15,314 nt of DNA from Candidatus Pygmaiobacter gallistercoris (GTDB lineage Bacteria > Bacillota > Clostridia > Oscillospirales > Ruminococcaceae), in assembly GCA_019113125.1 (NCBI GenBank), contig DXIA01000057.1, forward strand, positions 1 to 15,314, given 5' to 3'. This document shows positions 13,561 through 15,314 of this stretch, piece after piece. The notes beneath the pieces were generated by a model. It was given only the letters and a program-made list of their open reading frames with translations. It was not told where the DNA came from and ran no database searches. How positions within the stretch are numbered: the first letter of the stretch is position 1; every line of letters begins with the position of its first letter. A program made the translations under genes and the position numbers.

Positions 13561-13874
13561 GTCCGGCCCTCCTTTTTCTCCTCCTGCGAATAGAGAAAGC
13601 TGATGCCGAACACCTTGCCCCGGATCAGGATGATCCCCTTCGCCACTGTCTCGAGTGCCAGCGCATCCCCGGTGATCCGCATCACGACCCGTCCCATCTC
13701 AAGCTCGACCGCATTTTCGTCGTACAGCCGGATCCCCTTGCTGTTGTCCACCTGAATCTCGCCGCCCGCGCTGATATGAACCATCGCATCGGTGTAAAAG
13801 CCGGATTCCGGCATCCGGAACATCGAGGAGAGAATCCCGCCCAGCCCCTCTTTCCTTCGTCCTTTTTTGGCCAC
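13557..13874 (-). CDS. yqfC: Sporulation protein YqfC
   Basis: A small YabP/YqfC-family protein, 105 residues from the chosen start, mother-cell expressed in Bacillus; its biochemical role is not known. The family core is a run of beta strands (V-H-I-S-A-G-G-E-I-Q-V-D-N-S-K-G-I near residues 32-48, then M-R-I-T-G-D-A-L, and a final I-L-I-R-G-K-V-F-G-I-S-F). Its N-terminus is basic. GTG at 13874 lies 9 nt after GGAAGGG (13884-13890); the frame also allows GTG at 13883, which overlaps that site and is less likely. The gene leads the yqfC-yqfD pair by a 4-nt overlap and diverges from the ylbJ-like gene. Confidence 0.88.
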   Translation of the reverse strand: MAKKGRRKEGLGGILSSMFRMPESGFYTDAMVHISAGGEIQVDNSKGIRLYDENAVELEMGRVVMRITGDALALETVAKGIILIRGKVFGISFLYSQEEKKEGRT

Positions 13875-13915
13875 CCCGTCCACCCCTTCCGCCGGCTGTT
13901 TTCAAAAAACACTGC

Positions 13916-13944
13916 GATAAAACAACCCGCTCAAACATATATAT
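13916..13944 (+). promoter_or_regulatory. Sigma-E-like promoter of the ylbJ-type gene
   Basis: CATATATAT (13936-13944) resembles the sigma-E -10 consensus CATACANT, with two differences. GATAAAA (13916-13922) resembles the AT-rich -35, with a 13-bp spacer. Bacillus ylbJ (spoVV) is sigma-E dependent, which fits. The site is suggestive only. No equally good site is visible for the divergent yqfC. Confidence 0.35.
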
Positions 13945-13962
13945 CCTGCGGAGGTGGTTGTT

Positions 13963-15063
13963 ATGATTCCGGCCGAAAAACGGCTTTGGGCGGCCCGGGT
14001 CGCGCTCGGCGGGCTGGCGATCCTCTGCGTGGTGCTGATCCTTCTCTTTCCGCAGCACGCGGCGGCGGGGGTGCAGGATGGGCTGGCGCTCTGCTACAAC
14101 AGTCTGATCCCCGCCCTCTTTCCCTTTCTGATCCTGACCCGGATCCTGATCGACACCGGCGCGAGCGGGCTGCTCGGCCTGCCGCTGCTGCCCTACTGCC
14201 GGCTGCTCGGCATCCGGGACAAACGCGCCGCGAGCGCGGCGGCAATCGGGCTACTGGGCGGATTTGCCGCCTCGGGCAGCGCGGTCGATCTGCTGGTCCG
14301 ACGCGGCCGGATCACCCCGGGGCAGGCGGAGGTGCTGCTCTGTGGCTGCGCGGTCGAGGGGCCCGCCTTTCTCATCTTCGCGGTCGGGGGCGGGATGCTC
14401 GGCAGCCTGCGGCTCGGGGTGCTGCTCTGGATCAGTGTGGTACTCTCCTCACTGCTCTGCGCGCTGCCGTTTGCCCGGCGGCGGTCGAAGATTCCGACCA
14501 GCTCCACAGCCGAGATGGACACGGCACCGACTTCCTGCGCTCTGCTGCTGGTGGGCGCGGTCTCGGGTGCGGTCGACGCGATGCTGCGCATCTGCGGCTT
14601 TGTGCTCTTTTTCAGCCTGCTGCGGGGTATTCTGCTCTCCTTCGCGCTGCCACAGCTGCTCGGTGCCACCCTGCTCTCGCTGCTCGAGGTGACCACCGGG
14701 TGCCGCTCCGCCTGTGCGGTGGGCGGGGAGCCGGCACTGGCCCTCTGTCTTGTCGCGCTGGGCACCCTCGGGCTCTGCGGTCTCGCGCAGCTGCGGGCGC
14801 TGCTCAGCCCCGGGATCTCGCTCTCCCCCTTTCTGCGCTCCCGGCTGCTGCAGCTGCCCCTCTCAATGGTGTTCTTCTTTCTGCTGCGGCGGTGGTTTGC
14901 AAGCGGGGTCACCGGTGCATTTTCCCCGCAGTCACAGCCGCTGCTCGTGCTGCCGCTGCGGATGCCGCGGGAGGCGGCGCTCTTTCTCTTTCTCTTCCTC
15001 GCGGTCTTCTGCAGCGAACTGGCAGGCAAAAAGTCTTTACGGCGGCGGTCAAAGGGGATATAA
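13963..15063 (+). CDS. ylbJ: YlbJ/SpoVV-like sporulation integral membrane protein
   Basis: A very hydrophobic 366-residue protein with about eight to ten membrane segments and the Gate/nucleoside-recognition pattern of YlbJ. The S-L-I-P-A-L-F-P-F-L-I-L segment is near residues 47-58. A Gly-rich loop with L-L-V-R-R-G-R-I-T lies near 109-117, and E-G-P-A-F-L-I-F-A-V-G-G-G-M-L-G near 134-149. The same arrangement recurs weakly in the second half. In Bacillus YlbJ/SpoVV is an outer forespore membrane protein linked to dipicolinic acid import into the spore. GGAGG (13950-13954) sits 8 nt before the ATG at 13963; a GTG at 13954 is in frame but overlaps that site. Its stop codon shares a base with an ATG of the next gene (TAATG). 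Confidence 0.85.
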   Translation: MIPAEKRLWAARVALGGLAILCVVLILLFPQHAAAGVQDGLALCYNSLIPALFPFLILTRILIDTGASGLLGLPLLPYCRLLGIRDKRAASAAAIGLLGGFAASGSAVDLLVRRGRITPGQAEVLLCGCAVEGPAFLIFAVGGGMLGSLRLGVLLWISVVLSSLLCALPFARRRSKIPTSSTAEMDTAPTSCALLLVGAVSGAVDAMLRICGFVLFFSLLRGILLSFALPQLLGATLLSLLEVTTGCRSACAVGGEPALALCLVALGTLGLCGLAQLRALLSPGISLSPFLRSRLLQLPLSMVFFFLLRRWFASGVTGAFSPQSQPLLVLPLRMPREAALFLFLFLAVFCSELAGKKSLRRRSKGI

Positions 15064-15107
15064 TGGAGAAAAGCCGCACGGCTGATTCTGACAACCCGGG
15101 GGACACG

Positions 15108-15314
15108 ATGAGAAAAAAACTGTTTTTGGGAAAATTTCCTCCCGCCTGCGAATACTGCGAGCACGGGCGCAAGGCCTCGGACAACCTGATGATTCTCTGC
15201 ATCAAAAAAGGGGTGGTCTCCCCCCATTACGCCTGCCGCCGGTTCGTCTACTCCCCGCTGAAACGGGTGCCACACCGGCAGCCGAAACTGCCCACCTTCT
15301 CCCCTGAGGAGTTT
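15108..15314 (+). CDS. Small four-cysteine protein, 3' end beyond the window
   Basis: At least 69 residues, with the end cut off by the window edge. It has CX2C at Cys14 and Cys17, then Cys31 and Cys43, within a basic protein (A-C-E-Y-C-E-H-G-R, then L-C-I-K-K-G-V-V-S-P-H-Y-A-C-R-R-F-V-Y-S-P-L-K-R). The Pro-rich tail reads P-K-L-P-T-F-S-P-E-E-F at the edge. I recall similar short uncharacterised clostridial proteins. Four spaced cysteines suggest a bound zinc or other metal, which is inference. The start could also be the in-frame ATG at 15063 overlapping the ylbJ stop (TAATG); GGGGGA at 15098-15103 favours 15108 slightly. It is probably cotranscribed with the ylbJ-like gene. Confidence 0.72.
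   Translation, partial: MRKKLFLGKFPPACEYCEHGRKASDNLMILCIKKGVVSPHYACRRFVYSPLKRVPHRQPKLPTFSPEEF

Noticed and set aside
12373..13593. 406-residue plus-strand open frame
   Set aside because: Antisense to the whole of yqfD; His/Arg/Asp-rich shadow sequence.
13937..13944. TATA-alternating tract as a repeat element
   Set aside because: Only eight bases, and better explained as part of a promoter.
14193..15275. 360-residue minus-strand open frame
   Set aside because: Antisense to the ylbJ-like gene; Ser/Arg/Pro-rich, typical of a shadow of a Leu/Gly-rich membrane protein gene.

Overview
The window is a core chromosomal segment of an endospore-forming Firmicute, most likely a GC-rich clostridium of the Oscillospiraceae/Ruminococcaceae type. 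The evidence is the set of spore genes (spoIIGA, sigE, sigG, yqfC, yqfD, a ylbJ/spoVV-like gene, ylmC), the Bacillus/Clostridium gene order, strong AGGAGG ribosome binding sites and GC-rich coding sequence. I see no mobile elements, CRISPR arrays, tRNAs or rRNAs. It is not an accessory region, and I found no new multi-gene system. The interesting signals are regulatory leaders and a few proteins with altered catalytic motifs.

Layout, left to right. A terminator (45-80) closes the minus-strand rpsB-tsf operon, which has a sigma-A promoter at 1930-1958 and a structured mRNA leader. The PRC-barrel gene ylmC (minus) is divergent from a plus-strand HAD-fold gene (2376-3152) whose catalytic motifs look ruined. 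That gene runs convergently into sigG across a terminator that can work in both directions. Next comes the sporulation cluster spoIIGA-sigE-sigG on the minus strand: a Spo0A-box promoter drives spoIIGA (the membrane protease for pro-sigma-E) and sigE. sigG follows after a 122-bp gap that holds a large hairpin over its start region and a likely forespore promoter inside the hairpin loop.

Upstream (to the right, still minus strand) lie yqzL-recO-mutS2 (DNA recombination and ribosome/DNA quality control), then phoH-ybeY-dgkA-era (ribosome and rRNA maturation plus lipid recycling), then yqfC-yqfD (sporulation). This is the conserved Firmicute yqfC-yqfD-phoH-ybeY-dgkA-era-yqzL-recO order, without the yqfF and cdd genes found there in Bacillus. 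phoH has its own sigma-A-like promoter with an inverted repeat over the -35 region, which separates housekeeping expression from the sporulation pair upstream.

At the right end a plus-strand ylbJ/spoVV-like membrane protein gene diverges from yqfC. It is followed by a short four-cysteine protein gene cut by the window edge.

Several genes use GTG or TTG starts (spoIIGA's longer frame, sigE, sigG, era, dgkA, yqfC). I set starts by Shine-Dalgarno position and family alignment. Promoters, RNA structures and pseudoenzyme calls are read by eye, without folding or alignment software.
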